Assembly: GCA_001650895.1 (NCBI GenBank)
Contig: LXYH01000045.1
Coordinates: 186,001 to 250,000 of the forward strand
DNA: 64,000 nucleotides
Direction: 5' to 3'
Source of the DNA: Rhodobacteraceae bacterium EhC02
GTDB lineage: Bacteria > Pseudomonadota > Alphaproteobacteria > Rhodobacterales > Rhodobacteraceae
Shown here: in pieces, positions 62,131-64,000 of the stretch
Numbering within the stretch: position 1 is the first letter of the stretch
Layout of the letters: every line of letters begins with the position of its first letter
Notes under the pieces: model-generated
Databases searched by the model: none
The model's input: the letters and a program-made list of their open reading frames with translations, nothing else
Told to the model about the DNA's origin: nothing
Translations under genes and position numbers: made by a program

Positions 62131-62799
62131 TCAGCGCACGGCGGTCACGGTTCCGGCAAAGGCCGTGTCACCATTGCGCAGCAACATGGTCGTGACGCCC
62201 CCGGCAAAGCTCAGCTGTTCGACGCGGGTTGTCGATGACGTGTCATACGGCACGGCGTTGTCGGCGGAATCCCGCGCCAGCACCTCGACACGGAACACGC
62301 CATCGGGCACCGGCAGGCCATCGACATCTCGCCCATCCCATGTGACGGCATGATCCGTGCCGCCGATGCCGGGCTGGCCCGTCATTTCGCGCAGGACCGT
62401 TCCATCCGCCGTCATGACCCGGATGGCGACATCGGTCGCATCACGCGACAAGGCATAGGTGAAGGCGGCCTGACCATCGCGCAACTCGACCCGGTCCGTG
62501 GGAACGGTCACGTCGCGCCCGATCAGCTGCACATCCGAGAGCGACTCGACATTGCTCAGCCTCGTGTCGATCTTTTCGAGATTGGCATTGGTCACGATCG
62601 ATTGCTCGACCTGCGTCAACTGGGCCAGCTGCGACACGAATGTCGTGGAATCCATCGGTTCCAGCGGATCCTGGTTCGACACCTGCGCAATCAGAAGCTT
62701 CAGGAAACTCTGGTAGTCGGTATCAAGCTTGTCCTTGGCGATGTTCGAGTCGGTTGTCGTCGTCAGGCCACCGGTTGCCGTGCTGGGTGAAATTTCCAT
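62131..62799 (-). CDS. flgD: hook capping protein FlgD
   Basis: The 222-residue protein has the FlgD N-terminal motif (FLKLLIAQVSNQDPLEPMDS) and QLAQLTQVEQS, then a tudor/FlgD-Ig-like middle with TWDGRDVDGLPVPDGVF. It caps the hook during assembly and is replaced by FlgK. It lies 10 bases downstream of fliK on the minus strand, the usual hook-length operon order. Confidence 0.95.
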   Translation of the reverse strand: MEISPSTATGGLTTTTDSNIAKDKLDTDYQSFLKLLIAQVSNQDPLEPMDSTTFVSQLAQLTQVEQSIVTNANLEKIDTRLSNVESLSDVQLIGRDVTVPTDRVELRDGQAAFTYALSRDATDVAIRVMTADGTVLREMTGQPGIGGTDHAVTWDGRDVDGLPVPDGVFRVEVLARDSADNAVPYDTSSTTRVEQLSFAGGVTTMLLRNGDTAFAGTVTAVR

Positions 62800-62809
62800 G
62801 GCTTGTCCT

Positions 62810-64000
62810 TTAGGTTAACATGTCCAGCCTGCCGGCCCCGATGATCCTGCGGGGTTCCGCACCGATCGGGGCGGCAGGTTCGATACCGCGTTCCGGGCTG
62901 CGGCCCCGCGGTGCTTCTGTCTCTTCGGCATCACGGCGGTGCCGCTGGCTGAAATCCTCGAAACCGAGATCGGCGTCCCGCACATCCGCCCCGCCCTGCG
63001 ACAGGGCCAGAAGAAGGCCATCACGGTCGCCGCGCAGCGCGTGCAGCACTGCGGGATTTTCCGCGCGCAAGATGATGCGCAGGTTTCCCGCCTCGTCGGG
63101 ACCCATGTCGATCTCGATCTCGCCCAGCCCGCGCGGGGCCAGGGCGATGCGCGTCGTCCCCTCGGTCAGGGTCGCGCTGCGGATCTGCTGGGCAAGGTTG
63201 CGCGCGAAACCAGAGGCCGGTGGTTGCCCGGCTTCGGACGGTCGCGCCATATCCGCCGGGCTTGCGCCCATGGGGCTGACGGCCAGAGGGCGCGCGTCAG
63301 ATGGCGGCGTGGGTATCGGCAGCGCATCGCCCTCGGCGCCGCCGCCTGCGTTCGCCAGCGCAGTGGCGACGATGGCGCGCACATCAAAGCGCGCCTCGGC
63401 CGGTGTTGCGGCTTGCAGTGATGCTGCAACCTTGTCCATTGCCGGAACGGGCTGCATCCCGACATCGCGGCTGGCGAAGACCTGCTCGCCCTCTCTCGTC
63501 TTCGGCATGATCAAGGGGGCGGGGCGTTTCGGTTCGCCCTGGGCCGGCAATACACCCTCTTTCGGGTCCGACAGGGAACGCGCCAGCCATCCGGGGTTAT
63601 CCGCAACCGGGATGCCGACAAGACCGGCCAACGCCTCGAGAAGCGATGCGGGATCGGTGGCGGCCTCTTCCATCCGGGCAAGGCCCGCCGCTTCCAGCCC
63701 TTCAAGGCCTGCCCCCAGCACTTGCATGGCATCCCCGCCGGTTGCCGCGTCGAATTGCTGCAACAGGGCCACGAAAGCCGCCACGACATCGTCGGGCGCA
63801 GGCGTTCCCGGCTCTGCCAGGAAAGACGCCGCTAGCGCCTTGGTCTCGGCGGCTAGATCGGCAAGAGCGGCACCGCGCGTCGCGGCATCGCCGGGCAACG
63901 CGATCTGAACCTGCCCCGGCGCAAGGGTCGATGCCCCCTTCAACCGTCCAGCAGCCAGCAGTTGCGCAAATTGCACGACCTGGTCCGGGTCTGCCTTGGG
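62810..64000 (-). CDS. fliK: flagellar hook-length control protein FliK, C-terminal part (start outside window)
   Basis: The frame is open to the window end, so only the last 396 residues are seen. They are Ala/Pro/Gly-rich and end in a FliK core: RIALAPRGLGEIEIDMGP, then LRIILRAENPAVLHALRGDR and a DADLGFEDFSQR motif before a charged tail. FliK measures hook length and signals to FlhB. The flgD gene follows at 10 bases. The N-terminal export region is missing here. Confidence 0.9.
   Translation of the reverse strand, partial: PKADPDQVVQFAQLLAAGRLKGASTLAPGQVQIALPGDAATRGAALADLAAETKALAASFLAEPGTPAPDDVVAAFVALLQQFDAATGGDAMQVLGAGLEGLEAAGLARMEEAATDPASLLEALAGLVGIPVADNPGWLARSLSDPKEGVLPAQGEPKRPAPLIMPKTREGEQVFASRDVGMQPVPAMDKVAASLQAATPAEARFDVRAIVATALANAGGGAEGDALPIPTPPSDARPLAVSPMGASPADMARPSEAGQPPASGFARNLAQQIRSATLTEGTTRIALAPRGLGEIEIDMGPDEAGNLRIILRAENPAVLHALRGDRDGLLLALSQGGADVRDADLGFEDFSQRHRRDAEETEAPRGRSPERGIEPAAPIGAEPRRIIGAGRLDMLT

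Noticed and set aside
1-64000. CRISPR array, tRNA, rRNA, insertion sequence or phage integrase
   Set aside because: No regularly spaced repeats, tRNA-like cloverleaf ends, rRNA segments, transposase or integrase motifs were found on either strand.

Overview
The window is a G+C-rich alphaproteobacterial chromosome segment, most likely from the Rhodobacterales (Roseobacter/Paracoccaceae type). The evidence is the gene content and order: a flagellar regulon with FlbT, FlaF, an FtcR-type regulator, a MotE-like protein and DUF1217/DUF6468-like proteins, beside a RutR-controlled pyrimidine-catabolic locus and TRAP-linked aromatic catabolism. No rRNA, tRNA, CRISPR array or insertion sequence was recognised.

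Region 1 (1-9280, + strand) is a tightly packed acyl-CoA catabolic operon: two adjacent acyl-CoA dehydrogenases (the first cut by the window edge), two short-chain dehydrogenases, a MaoC hydratase, a thiolase, a nitronate-monooxygenase-like flavoprotein, a histidine phosphatase, an ACAD10/11-like phosphotransferase, a hotdog thioesterase and a CurA-like reductase. Together they cover the steps of a beta-oxidation spiral for an unidentified, probably branched or cyclic, acyl-CoA. Region 2 (9380-18650, - strand) holds a SLAC1/TehA-type channel and then a likely hydroxycinnamate/aromatic-acid operon: zeta-class GST, TRAP transporter DctP-DctQ-DctM, crotonase, MarR regulator, feruloyl-CoA-synthetase-like ligase and amidohydrolase. 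A promoter with a perfect 24-bp palindrome between its -35 and -10 lies upstream.

Region 3 (18651-30970) is reductive pyrimidine catabolism. On the - strand are hyuC, hydA and a four-gene NMT1/SsuBC-type ABC transporter, with divergent rutR. A second - strand unit encodes dihydropyrimidine dehydrogenase (preT-preA). The same RutR-type operator (TTTACCAATTGGTAAA and a one-mismatch relative) stands before both units. Between rutR and preA lies a 2.1-kb, AT-richer two-gene cassette: a DUF5131 'three-Cys-motif' (Gp37/Gp68) protein and its partner TcmP, a methyltransferase-like protein with a possible winged-helix C-terminus. This looks horizontally acquired and is the least understood system in the window.

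Region 4 (31142-64000) is a nearly continuous flagellar cluster in alternating transcription blocks: fliI (-); flgB-flgC-fliE-fliQ-sltF-flhA-fliR-flhB (+); fliL-fliM-DUF6468-like-motE (-); fliF-fliH-fliN-fliP-fliG (+); flgI-flgJ'-flgN?-fliC-flaF-flbT-DUF1217 (-); ftcR (+); a large helical-repeat exported protein, flgE, flgK, flgL (-); flgF-flgG-flgA-flgH-fliL2 (+); fliK(partial)-flgD (-). The divergent promoter gaps are AT-rich and share TCATG-centred motifs, candidate binding sites for FtcR. No motA, motB, fliO or fliJ was recognised inside the window.
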